From: Myxocyprinus asiaticus
Lineage: Eukaryota; Chordata; Actinopteri; Cypriniformes; Catostomidae
Assembly: GCF_019703515.2 (NCBI RefSeq)
Contig: NC_059365.1
Coordinates: forward strand, 38,330,001-38,394,000
Length of the DNA stretch: 64,000 nucleotides
Direction: 5' to 3'
Numbering within the stretch: position 1 is the first letter of the stretch; every line of letters begins with the position of its first letter. Positions 19,021-60,723 of this stretch are shown piece after piece. Made by a program: the position numbers and the translations under genes. A model generated the notes under the pieces. It saw only the letters and a list, made by a program, of their open reading frames with translations. It did no database searches and was not told the DNA's origin.

Positions 19021-21599
19021 GCCCCTAGTACACTAGAGCAGAAGGGAAATAATGCATTGCCTTACAGTTTATTTGCTTAAACTTCACCTGGTGCAGAACA
19101 ATCTGGAATAATATGAAACAATGCAACAGTCCCCTCTATGCAGCCTGATCTTGTTCAGATTGTTGAATCTTTGTGACAACTGCGCTAAAAACAGTCTAAA
19201 TGCAGTGCAAAGAATGAAACAGAGTGCAGGTTTCTCAACATGCATTTTTGAAAATGTGAAGTTCTTTTTAACTTGACATGGTGTTTAAACAGTGCCGGTC
19301 CTACAAAAACACGTTCAGTTTGAATAGCCCTTTGTTCACATGCCACAGCACTAGCTCAGGTTTCTCAAAGTTACCTCTCAAAAGTTTCAGTTGACTGTAG
19401 GTAAATTTACACTGTATCCAGCACTGTATTCATAAATATTCCGATACTGTTTTACTGTGTGAGAAACCGCTCCAAATGATTCAGTGAGAGAGCGCTCTGA
19501 ATGAATTGTACTGAATCACGAACCGATTCAGACCGTTTTGCAAGCCCGTTTGGCCAATTCACTGAAAAGAACCGACTCAAAAGAATTATTTATTCACAAA
19601 TTGGGCATTGCTAGTTCTTTTAAACAGCCAACAGAAATACGGAACACATTTAATGATTGATGAAATATTCTGAGAGTAAATATTTCTCAGGTCAGTCAGA
19701 GCGCTCATGGTACGCACAGTGTGTACAGCCGTACAGCTTCAGGAGCCACTGAATAACCCAAAATTGTGAAAACCAGATGGAAAGTTAATCTTAATCTGAG
19801 GATCTATATGAGTCATATAATACACACAGAATAATTAACCCCTTCATAATCAGAGGTAGGTAGGGAGTTTTTATTCTATTGGAAGTGCTTGTGACTTCTA
19901 GTGGGAGTAAATTGGTTAGCGGCCTATACAGGCAGCTGTATTAAAATTATAACAGGCAGCCCGCCCTTAATAAGGACCTCGGGCTCACCCACTGAATGGT
20001 GGAATAGTAAGCTCTCTAGACAGAGTGGACTCGTGAAGTGATGGATGCCATGTCTAGGTTATAAAACCTTGCGAACGTGTTCTGCGAAGACCATCCTGTA
20101 GGGATATACCATTTGTCCATGCCCATGAGGATGCCATGCCTCTAGTTGAATGTGCCTTTACACCAATAGGGCATCTAACGCCCTGTGACTCATAAGCAAG
20201 GGCGATCGCATCAACGATCCAGTGAGAGAGCCTTTGTTTGGAGATGGACATGCCTTTTGTGCGTCCTCCATAACAAACGAAGAGCTGAACTGACAGTCTA
20301 AACTGGTGAGTGCGCTCCACATATTTGTGCAATGCCCGCACGGGGCATAATAAATGCGCTAACTGTTCCTCATCTGAATTACACGGTGGAGAAGAGAAAG
20401 CTTGTAGGTGCACTATCTGAGCCCTGAAGAGCGTGGAAAGCACCTTAGATACATAGCATTTTTTGGGTTTGATGGTGGCTTTTGAAAGCCCCGGACCGAA
20501 TTCCAGACATGAACTGTCAATCGACAGCGCCTGTTTATCACCAACCTGTTTGACTTAGACCAGAGCCAACAGCAGTGCAGTCTTTAAAGAGAGCACATGT
20601 AACTTAGTGGATTCCAGTGGTTGGAACGGGGGGCTCGTGAGCACCCTTAGCACCAGATTTAAGTCCCATGTGGAAACCGTAGTAGGGTGAGGGGGGTTTA
20701 AGCACCTTGCTCCCCTAAGGAACTTTATGATCAGATCATGTCTGCTTATAGAGGAACCAGCCTCTGGGGCGTGAAATACTGATATGGTCGCTACATAGAC
20801 CTTAAGCGTTGACGGAGTAAGACCTGCATCCAACCGCTCTTGAAGGAATGTAAGGATCTCCGTTATGGAGAAATTCACTGGGTCTTTGCTGCATGAAGAG
20901 CACCAATCCGCAAACACACGCCATTTTAGTGCATAGAGGCATCTTGTAGACAGAACCGTTTCCTTGTCCTCTCTGACTTTGCTGATGACAGAGTGGAGGA
21001 GACATACTGGGGGAAACGCATATTTGCGTTTCATCAGCCACTTGTGGGCCAAGGCATCCACTCCCAGTGAGCTTGGGACATGGAGTACCAAAGAGGGCAG
21101 TGGGCTATCTCTGCGGAGGCAAACAGGTCGACTTTCACTTTGACGAACATTTCACAAATCCTCAGAACTGTCTGAAGATGAAGTCTCCATTCCCCCAACA
21201 TCGGTCCCTGGTACGACAGCATGTCCGCTCCGCAGTTCAGATGGCTCGGAACATATGTCGTGTGCAGGGAGAGGAGATGGTTTGCAGTCCACATGAGCAG
21301 GCGTTGTGCCAGGGTCATCACTGGTTTACACTGCAATTTATTTGCACTATCACTGACATATTGTCTGACCGAATCAGAACATGATGATTCACTATGTTGG
21401 AATTGAAAGCTTTCACTGCTAAGAAGAGAGCTAGCATTTCCAAGCAGTTGATCTGCCACGCCCCTTTTGCACCTGTCCAAGTGTTGAAAGCCGGGTGTCC
21501 ATCACACAGCGTGCCCCAACCCGTGTTGGATGCATCCATGGTCACCACTTTTCATCTGAAAACCTGACCCAGCATCACACCCTGCTGATAAAGGTTTGT

Positions 21600-21945
21600 C
21601 AAGTCAAGTCAACCTTTATTTATAAAGCACATTTAAAAACAACAGAAGTTGACACAAAGTGCTTTACAAATCAATCAAATAAATATACAATGACAGAATT
21701 ATATACATACAAAAAAAGAAATAATAATAATAAATAAATAAATACAATTAAAAACTGCATCAAGTATTTACCTAATTTAACCCATTAAAATGTATTGTTC
21801 AAATGCTAAATAATATAAATGCATTTTCAAAGAGGATTTTAAAATGGCTATTGAAGAAGCTGACCTAACATGGTAAGGGAGAATATTCCAAAGTTTAGGA
21901 TCTACCACAGAGAAGGCACGATCACCCTTTGATCTCAGTTTTGAG
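21600..21945 (-). mobile_element. L2-like LINE 3' end inserted in the DIRS element
   Basis: The minus strand encodes the C-terminus of an L2-type ORF2 ('FSVVDPKLWNILPYHVRSAS' followed by 'LKSSLKMHLYYLAF'), then a stop and a 3' UTR. The UTR contains the reverse complement of 'caacctttatttataaagcaca', a phrase typical of fish L2-like tails. It splits the DIRS reverse transcriptase from its RNase H and creates a chimeric 244-aa frame (22511-21777). Confidence 0.75.
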
Positions 21946-22672
21946 TTGTCCATGGTGCTAGAGCAGCCAGGCTGTGGTGAGTCATGGTGATGCGCATGAG
22001 CCCCCGACGCCAGGCGTGACTCGATACATGGTGTTTGAGCCAGCACAGGAGAGGTCTCGTGTAAAAGACCTAACGGTATGACGGTGGATCCTGCTACCAT
22101 AAAACCCAGCATTTTCTGAAAAGACTTCATTGGAGACAGACACCGGTGAATGGTCTGGACGATCTCACTCGTGAGGTGCGCATGCATGCTCATGGAGTCA
22201 AGTCGAACCCCCAAAAAGGAGATTTGTTGGCTGGGAGAAAGTGTCCTTTTTGCCCAGTTGACATTGAGACCCAGGCTGTTCAAATGGTGAAGTATCAATT
22301 CCCTGTGCTCACATAGCAGAGCCTCTGATTGGGCCAGTAATAGCCAATCATCGAGGTAATTCAGAATGCACACGCCATTCATCTTCAAAGGGGTGAGCGC
22401 CGCATTGACACATTTTGTGAATACGACAACACTGGCTCGTGTGGCTTGCGCTGGCACGAGAGCCTCCTCTGATTCTTCCATCTCTACCTCGCAGCCCCAC
22501 CATGCTTCCACATGTGGTCCTCAAGACTTAACACAGAGGAAGTGATCGGGAGGGCGCGGGAAGCGGAATCATCCCTCAGAACGAGGGCAACCCTAGAGCG
22601 GAGCGTCTTGAGACTCATGTCCTCATGTCCAGTGAGGACAGTCTGTCCCCATGAGAGCTGCTTTGGCATGTG

Positions 22673-22810
22673 CACAATTAAAATTGTATATTCTCTGTTG
22701 CAGCAACAGTCTTTTAGCATTGGCTCAACAGATAATTTCTAATTGAGCAAATGTTAAAAGACTGTTGCCACAGAGAATATTCAATTCACAGAATTTTAAT
22801 TGTGCCAATT
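22673..22810. repeat. Short hairpin (MITE-like)
   Basis: Arms 'cacaattaaaattgtatatt...caacagtcttttagcattgg' and 'caaatgttaaaagactgttg...cagaattttaattgtgcc' are imperfect inverted repeats of about 60 bp around a short centre. No coding content. Confidence 0.75.
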
Positions 22811-22935
22811 GAAAAATTTAAATGTAACAAGTCACTATCAAATTTTGAGTTTTAGAAGTTTAATTGTTTATTGCTCATTGTCCTAATGTAAATAATTTAT
22901 ACAATATAATTGGGGGAAAAAATGCAATCCAGGAT

Positions 22936-24303
22936 ACATAATCAGAATCAGAATCAGCTTTATTGCCAAGTATGCTTAGAAATATAAAAAGTATATATAG
23001 AAATACACAATAGGACAATATCAATATGTACAATATACAATATACAAATACAATCAGTTATAAACAGAAGCAAGGGAATGTAATGGCAGAAGAGGTATGG
23101 TATGTTGGATAAATATAAATAGACTAAGCTGTGTATTGCACATTAATTATTGCTCAATGGGGCAATTTTAACTGTTCATGAGATGGATAGCTGAGGGAAA
23201 AAACTGTTCCTGTGCCTGATGGTTCTGGTGCTCAGTGCTCTGTAGTGCCTGCCAGAAGGCAACAGTTCAAAAAGGTTGGGGGAGGCTGGGTGAGTGGGGT
23301 CCAGAGTGATTTTTCCAGGCTTTTTCCTTACTCTGGAAGTGTACAGTTCTTGAAGGGAGGGCAGGGGGCAACCAATAATCCTCTCAGCAGTCCGAACTGT
23401 CCTTTGTAGTCTTCTGATATCCGGTTTCGTAGCTGCACCAAACCAGACAGTTATAGAAGTGCAGAGGACAGGCTCAATGACTGCTGAATAAAACTAGATT
23501 AGCAGCGCCTGTGGCAAGTTGAACTTCCTCAACTGTTGAAGGAAGTACAACCTCTGCTGGGCCTTTTTCACAATGGAGTCAATGTGGATCTCCCACTTCA
23601 GGTCCTTTGAGATGGTAGTGTCCAGGAACCTGAATAACTCCACTGCTGCCACAGTGCTGTTTAGAATGGTGAGGGGGGGTCAGTGTTGGGGTGTTCAGTC
23701 TAGAATCATCTCCATTTTTTTTGAGCGTGTTCAGCTCCAGGTTGTTTTGACTACACCAGTGAGCCATCCGTTCAACCTCCCTTCTGTATACAGACTCATC
23801 GTCATCTTGGATGAGGTCGATGACAGTAGTGTCGTCTGCAAACTTCAGGAGCTTGACAGAGTGGTCCTTGGCGGTGCAGTCATTTGTATACAGGGAGAAG
23901 AGGAGTGGGGAGAGCATACATCCCTGGGGGGCACCAGTGCTGATTGTACAGGTGCTGGAAGTGAATTTCCCCTGTTTCACTAGCTGCTGCCTGTCCGTCA
24001 GAAGCTGGTGATCCATTGACAGACAGACATGGGAACAGAGAGTTGGTGTAATTTAGTATAACTGGAATGATGGTGTTGAAAGCTGAACTGAAGTCCGCAA
24101 AAAGGATCCTTGCATATGTCCCTGGTCTGTCCAGATGTTGCACGATATGATGCAATCCCATGTTGACTGCATCCTCCACAGACCTGTTTGCTCGATAAGC
24201 AAATTGAAGGGGATCTAGAAAGGGTCCAGTGATGTCCTTCATGTGGGCCAACACCAGTCTCTCAAATGATTTCATGACCACAGACGTCAGGGCGACGGGT
24301 CTG
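22936..24303 (-). mobile_element. Rex/L2-like non-LTR retrotransposon, copy 1, 5'-truncated
   Basis: Minus-strand reverse transcriptase fragments: '[20 protein letters not shown]', '[17 protein letters not shown]', '[19 protein letters not shown]' and the catalytic 'LKFADDTTVIDL', then 'NNLELNTLKK'. The 3' end is the 'aatcagaatcagaatcagct' motif (22941-22960). It shares long near-identical stretches with 32270-34170. Frameshifts make it inactive, and the 5' part is lost at about 24303. The exact LINE clade (Rex1/Babar versus L2) was not verified. Confidence 0.85.
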
Positions 24304-24329
24304 TATCATTATGAGGACTCTCAATAGAC

Positions 24330-24600
24330 ATAATGATTTTTATACTGTATGAACTATAGATTCTATCCCCTAACCCTACCCCTAAACCTAACCCTCACAA
24401 AAAAACTTTCTGCATTTTTACATTTTCAATAAAACATTGTTTAGTATGTTTTTTAAGTGATTTGATTATAGGGACACTAGAAATGTCCTCATAAACCACA
24501 TTTATAGAATAATACCCTTGTAATTACCAGTTTGTAACCTAAAAAAAAGTCCTCGTAAACCACTTAAACCTGCCCACACACACACAAACCATCGTTACAT
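24330..24600. repeat. Dispersed repeat with CTAACCC-like words
   Basis: Contains 'cccctaaccctacccctaaa' and 'cctaaccctcac', then AT-rich sequence and the pair 'aaatgtcctcataaaccaca' / 'aagtcctcgtaaaccactta'. It resembles a common fish interspersed repeat and is not a telomere, since the unit is irregular and short. No ORF. Confidence 0.5.
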
Positions 24601-24644
24601 GCCGTGGCATGAAGTAGCGGGTGAGCTAATCACAGGAAGGATAA

Positions 24645-26680
24645 ATGGATGGTAAAAAGATGCCAGGAGGAGCTGAAAAAGCCAAATTTAAAAAATGAAA
24701 GGCATTGGAGGATGACGTGGCCAAATCTGCCAAACTGACAGATATTTTTTCAAGAAGACAAACGAGCACACAGGAACTGGCGACTCAAGGTACACTGACT
24801 AGTCTAGTGCATTTACATATATGCATTTGGCAAACGCTTTTACTCAAAGTGACTTACATTGAAGGAATAATTTTTTTATTTTTTTAGTTCAGTTTCATCA
24901 TTTAAGTTTTTCTGTTTTTTTTATTTTTTTTATTATCTCTTTCAATGAAATTCCAGTGCTTTTAGCCTTTTGACTTATTTTTAATGTGATTGTGGTTTAA
25001 TACAGATAAGCCTAATGCTGAGGGAAGTGAGAAAAAGAAAGAGACAGGTCCAGGGACAGAGCCATTGATCTTCAGTGAGACAACAGCAGCCAGGCAGAAG
25101 GTCCCTGAGCCACAAGCAAATGCTAGTAGTGTAGATGAGGAGACTGATAAGTTTGATTATTTTGCTCATCCTCAGTCAAAAGACTTTGACATGTTTTTCA
25201 GTTATCATCCTCAACAGCCACCAAAACATCACATAGCAAAAGTTTATCACAGAAAGGATGGAACCAACCGCAACTGGTTGACATACAATGAAAAAACTAA
25301 TTCTCTGTACTGTTCTGTGTGTTTGGCATTTGCACCTGTTGCAGGTGAGAGTCCTTTCATAAAGGGAGGTATGAATGCATGGAAACATGTTCATCAGAGG
25401 ATCGAGGAGCAAGAGTAAAAGTCATGTCCACAGAGATAGTGCAGATGCTTACTTTCTAATGGATAAAAAGGCAGATGTGAAAAGTCTATTGTCTTTACAT
25501 TATGAACAAGTAAAGAAAAAGCGCCAGTTAATGGAGCGCATAGTAGATGTCACAAAAGTCATTGGAAAATGTGGACTTAGTTACAGAGGAGATAAAGCAG
25601 AGGCTGCTTATACATTGGAAACCACTGCAGTCAATCATGGCAACTTCCTAGAGTTGATAATACACTTGAGCAAGTATGATACAGTATGTGTCTTCAACAG
25701 CACTTGAACACTTGTACTGAACAAAGCAAGAAGCACCATGACACTGGAGTAAAGGGCAGAGGCTCTCTTGTGACTTTCCTTTCAAAAGACATCATCTTTA
25801 AAGTTGTGGATGTCATCAGCCAAATTATAAAGGGCACAATTGCAGATGAGGTTAAACAGACAGGCATGTTTTCAGTCCAAATAGACACCACCCAAGATAT
25901 CACCTCAAAAGACCAATGTGCAGTCACTTTGAGATATGTTACAGATGCCATTCATGAGCGATTGGTTGCTGTGGTAGATTGTGAAGCATCAACTGGAAAA
26001 TATTTCACAGAGATACTCAAACAGACATTACACAAGCTGGGTATTGACATTGGCACATGTGTGAGCAACTCCACTGATGATGCAGCTAACATGCAGGGAC
26101 AATATCAAGGGTTCTCTGCATTTCTCTGAGAGCAGTCTCCTATACAGATTCATGTCTGGTGTTATGCACATATTCTGAATCTGGTACTAGCAGACACAAC
26201 AGGCAGTGTTGTAGAAAGTTCATCATTCTTTTCATTGCTTAACGATGTTGTAGTTTTCCTCAGAGAATCATATAAGCATATGCAGAGGTGGGAAGAGACA
26301 AGTGGTGACAAACGTCACAGGAGACTGTGCCCAATAGGGGAAACCAGGTGGTGAGCTAAGGACCGGGATCTCACAAAGGTCTTTTGGTGTTTTGGTAAGC
26401 CTCGGGATGCTCTGTATGTTGACCTGCTGCTGACTCTCACTTCAATTGAGGGAGATAGGAGTATGAAGCCAACAGTGAGGATCAAAGAAAAGGGATACAT
26501 TGAAGCCCTTCTAAAATATGAAACAATCCACATTGCTCAAACCTTTCTCTGAATTTTTAAGCATACATCCCCCCTCTTCAAGTATCTACAGATAAAAGCT
26601 ATGAATATTCTAGCAGCTCAGCATCTGGTTGAGGGGACAAAGGACAGCTTAATAAATTAATTTTTTAAGAGACTTTGAGG
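24645..26680 (+). pseudogene. hAT-type transposase (TTF zinc finger, ZMYM1-like), degenerate
   Basis: The reading starts at ATG 24645 (MDGKKMPGGAEKAKF) but hits TGA at 24696-24698. It resumes as 'ALEDDVAKSAKLTDIFSRRQ' and then a TTF-type zinc-finger region (24990-25418: 'WLTYNEKTNSLYCSVCLAF', 'FIKGGMNAWKHVHQRIEE'). After a frameshift come 25420-25707 and 25686-26129, with 'SVQIDTTQDITSKDQCAV' and 'CVSNSTDDAANMQGQYQGF', then 'VWCYAHILNLVLADT' after a stop at 26128. The order is that of DUF4371/hAT transposases. The C-terminal dimerisation part is not clear past about 26650. At least one nonsense codon and several frameshifts, so it is dead. Confidence 0.85.
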
Positions 26681-26924
26681 GAGTGCAAGTAGCAGCTGAT
26701 GAGTTTGTAACCCTCTGGCATCGCCAGATGCTGACTTTAAGGTCAATGTACACAATGTCATTCTGGACACTGTGACAGGTAGCATACATAGAAGGTTTTC
26801 AGCAAATGCAAAACTTTTCTCAGATTTTGCTTGTCTGGACCCTAAAAACTTTGTTCAAATTAAGGCAAATGGGCTGGTCTTGGGCATTAGACTCCCAGGC
26901 TGAAAATGGGTCCCACTCCGGCCC

Positions 26925-27650
26925 TGAACAGAGTGGTTATCTGAGTTACCGTAGACTTTGTCAGTTCAAACCAGTCTGACCTCTCTCATCAACAAGGTGT
27001 TTCCATCCACAGAACTGCCGCTCACTGGATGTTTTTTTGTTTTTGGCACCATTCTGAGTAAATTCTAGAGACTGTTGTATGTGAAAACCCCAGGAGATCA
27101 GCAGTTACAGAAATACTCAAACCAGCCCATCTGGCACCAACAATCATGCCACAGTCCAAATCACTGAAATAACATTTTTCCCCATTCTGATGGTTGATGT
27201 GAACATTAATTGAAGCTCCTGTCCCATATCTGCATGATTTTATAAATTACACTGCTGCCACATGATTGGCTGATTAGATAATCGCATGGATGATTGTTGG
27301 TGTCAGATGGGCTGGTTTGAATATTTCTGTAACTGCTGATCTTCTGGGATTTTTACACACAACAGTCTCTAGAATTTACTCAGAATGGTGCTAAAACCAA
27401 AAAACATTCAGTGAGCAACAATTTTGTGGATGGAAATGTTGTTGATGAGAGAGGTCAACAGAGAATGGCCAGACTGGTTTGAACTGACAAAGTCTACGGT
27501 AACTCAGATAACCACTCTGTACAACTGTGGTGAGAAGAATATAATTTCAGAATGCTATTCTGAGATGCGGGTTGGAGCTATTTTGGCAGCACGAGGGGGA
27601 CCTACACAATATTAGGCAGGTGCTTTTAATGTTGTGGCTGATCTGTGTAT
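26925..27650. repeat. Foldback DNA element between hAT pseudogene and hnrnph1
   Basis: Left arm 'agagtggttatctgagttac...gtcagttcaaaccagtctg' (about 26930) recurs inverted at about 27466-27523 ('cagactggtttgaactgaca...gtaactcagataaccactct'). Inner segments ('actgttgtatgtgaaaaccc', 'accagcccatctg') are mirrored too. The right side ends with 'aatgttgtggctgatctgtg', a common teleost transposon terminus. A 63-aa ORF at 27424-27615 lies in the arm and is not a gene. Confidence 0.75.
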
Positions 27651-27749
27651 TTATGTTTTGGAACAATTATTTGCATGTCTTTAATTGAGCCAACATTTAA
27701 TTATCAATTCTCTCAATTTTTCAAAATCTACATTTTTTACAGTGTACCA

Positions 27750-28171
27750 GCACTTGCTGAACACAAATAAAAAGATTTTTAGAAGAATATTTCAGCTCTG
27801 TAGTTCCATACAATGCACTTTCAGGCACCACATGTGACCTTCAGATGTAAAAGTGAAAGTGGAGATTTAGGGTAAAAAGGGACTTAAATATCGATCTGTT
27901 TCTCACCCACACTAATCATATTGCTTGTGAAGATATGTATTTAACCACTGGAGTCTTATGGATTTCTTTTATGTTTCCTTTATGTGTTTTTTGGAGCTAC
28001 AATGTTCTGGCCAACATTCACTTGCATTGTATGGACCTAAAGAGCTGAAATATTCTTCTAAAAATCTTCATTTGTGTTCAGCAGAAGAAAGAAAGTCATA
28101 CACATCTGGGATGGCATGAGGGTGAGTAAATGATGAGATAATTTTCATTTATGGGTGAACTATCCCTTTAA
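27750..28171. repeat. MITE-like dispersed repeat upstream of hnrnph1
   Basis: The right part matches 1-330, ending 'ggtgaactatccctttaa'. The left part (27770-27840) holds an inverted fragment of the same arms ('agaagaatatttcagctctg'). It ends about 300 bp before the first hnrnph1 exon. Confidence 0.7.
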
Positions 28172-28199
28172 TAAAAAATAAATAAAAATTAAAATAAAT

Positions 28200-28476
28200 A
28201 AAAACCCCTGAATTAGATATAGGGCGCTGCAGTTTCCCACCCCGAACAGCACGTAGCACCACACGCATTTTGAGCTTTTGTGTCCGCCTTAAATCAGCGA
28301 TCGTGTCAGTTGGGACGAGTATAGCTTGGCGTATTCTGCTATTCATTGACATACTATAAACAGTTTTGCCAACAAGTCTAGTAATATCGTGACACATCTT
28401 GTTAGGGCGCTGATACATCACGTCATTTTTGCTTCGGTTGATTTAACGAAGCGTCTTTGAGGGGTTTTGTCAGAAG
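28200..28476 (+). promoter_or_regulatory. hnrnph1: hnrnph1 promoter region and first non-coding exon
   Basis: The first exon is non-coding and ends at 28476 ('cagaag') before donor 'gtacgt'. It joins the exon starting at 28961, whose ATG is at 28974. The transcription start is not visible. The segment 28200-28450 is richer in CG dinucleotides than its surroundings and carries no clear TATA box, as expected for a housekeeping gene. Promoter extent is inferred. Confidence 0.5.
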
Positions 28477-28973
28477 GTACGTGAGTCAGCTAGCTGGCTA
28501 TGCTAACGGCTTCAAAACTGTTTAATTTTCTCAGTTATGCACATAACAGTTTCCCCCCATTTTTTATGTAAACATACTTATTTACTTTGCATATCGAACC
28601 TTTGCACATTAAAGCCCATAATGATTGACACTTTTTGTTAGGATTTTGTTTTGACGCATGAATAGGAAAAGCTTAGCTAATCGTAGATTGTATGGTTTTT
28701 AAATGTTTGTAGGTGTAGTTTTATCACACATTGCAGTGTAAAACTTACTGAGCTCACGTCTAGACACTAAAACTCATGGGAAGTGTTGGCTGAACATTTC
28801 ACTGCATGTACTGAGTGTTTGGTGTGATGCTTAATTTCAGATACAATCATCTGCAGATTACTTTAGATAAAAAAGAATACGACATTAACTTGCAGTCTAA
28901 ATACTCTATAGTGTATTACTCAAACATTGATTAACTTATCCTATATTTTCCTCTGAACAGGATCATCACCAGG

Positions 28974-59427
<30,454 letters not shown>

Positions 59428-59935
59428 CCTTTGGATTAAGGGGCTTTTCATAGCTGGTTTATAACCTACAACAAACCTTAAGTTAAAGTGTCATCTTTTT
59501 TTTTTTTTTTCTTTGTTCCTTTCTACTATAATGTTGGTTGTGTTTAGAGCTGTTCTTTGTATTGTACACATGCAAACTTCCTTTGCCCTGTTGACAAGAC
59601 TGGGGATACTTGTGAAACTACCCTTTTTTTTTTTTTTTTGTAAAAAGATTTAGTAATTTATGGTAAAGAGAAATTCTTGCTGAAATATGACAGCCCATTT
59701 ACCAAACTAGAGAGGTGCTTGCAAATCTGTTTTTATAGTGAAGAGGTGATAATTCCATGCATGCATGTTACTGTTGTGTTTACCAGCATTTGCATTTTTC
59801 CAAGTAATGTACCAAACCTGTGATGTCAGTGTAAGTGCACGAAGTGGACATTTGTCTGATTCCTCATTTCTTCACACATGGATTAATACTTCTGAGGCAG
59901 TGTTTATTAAACAGTACACAATTCTATAAAATCTC
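59428..59935 (+). other. hnrnph1: hnrnph1 3' UTR
   Basis: Follows the TAG at 59425-59427. Poly-T runs at about 59497-59510 and 59623-59639. The only canonical-like plus-strand poly(A) signal I found is ATTAAA at 59906-59911, so the end is put near 59935. This is a tail-to-tail junction with rufy1. Confidence 0.5.
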
Positions 59936-60723
59936 CAGAATTTTCAAACTTCATTACAGCTTTATGAGCAGAACAGAAGACTAAAAGTATTCTCACAAGG
60001 TACAACACATTTTCATACAATCTAAAATATACATTTTATTCATAGAAGTTTAAAAAGCTGTGTAAAATAACCACATTTTTATTGGATTAGTATGAGCGAA
60101 TGAACGTTAAATTGGAGAAAATACAATGCACTTGCTCTTTAATCTTCTTGCAAACTGTCAATACTGTAAATTTAACATTGCCTCTAGTTTTGCACTTGAG
60201 GAAAAATTTATTTGTGCACTTGGCTACACAACTTCCAAAATATGTGATTAACCTACTGACTTCCAATTGGTATTGGTCACCATTTTTGATACCTCTGACA
60301 TGCACAATCTGTGGCTTAAACTGTTATAGTACAGGCATTTACACTTAAAATGATACAAGATTAGAATTCAGCTATGTGTAAAAAAAAAAAAAACTTTTGC
60401 GTACTGCTGTTCAGTATGCTTTAATCAAAAATCCTCAGCATCCACTCTTGGTGAACACCTGAAAGGCTTAAATGTGTTAGTTTTCTCCCTAAATTGGAGA
60501 CTATTAGTAAAAATACAATCATTTATCTTAATGTCACTATTGTGGTTAATTATCTTACTGTCAAAGAAACTTTGCATATGATGTTTCAACCAGAAGCCAA
60601 TGGTGCCACAAGAAATGACAGCATTAATGCATAAGTGTTACTGTTGGTCTTAAAATGCCAAAAAAAAATATTTTGTGAGTTGGCCTGTAGTTTTATACAA
60701 ACATGATGGTATTGTAAGTGTTG
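59936..60723 (-). other. rufy1: rufy1 3' UTR
   Basis: Minus-strand UTR after the TGA at 60726-60724. AATAAA signals on the minus strand lie at 60083-60078, 60040-60035 and 59908-59903; the choice is not determinable. ORFs on both strands here are short and unremarkable. Confidence 0.5.

Larger units (their letters stand above)
17936..22680 (-). mobile_element. DIRS-type tyrosine-recombinase retrotransposon, decayed and invaded
   Basis: Read on the minus strand, domain order is reverse transcriptase (about 22450-22000, 'NYLDDWLLLAQSE', 'ISFLGVRLDSM'), RNase H ('TMDASNTGWGTLCDG' to 'YVPSHLNCGADMLS', 21540-21240), then a tyrosine recombinase (about 21050-20060). The recombinase has 'WRVFADWC...ITEILTFLQ' and the 'AHSTRGMASSWA' box near its C-terminus. 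This order is typical of DIRS elements. Frameshifts and stops break every domain. The low-coordinate end carries an inverted repeat, 17936-17975 against 18221-18260 ('ggttactcatgtaacctcag'). The interior is interrupted by a SINE (18715-19020), an L2 fragment (21600-21945) and unassigned sequence (about 19020-19950). The limit at 22680 is approximate. Confidence 0.8.

Noticed and set aside
23573..24011. Plus-strand frames of 136 and 66 aa
   Set aside because: Antisense shadow of the LINE reverse transcriptase on the minus strand.
24360..24420. CTAACCC-like words suggesting an interstitial telomere
   Set aside because: Only a few irregular words (CCCTAACCCTACCCCTAAA) inside a dispersed repeat; no (TTAGGG)n array.
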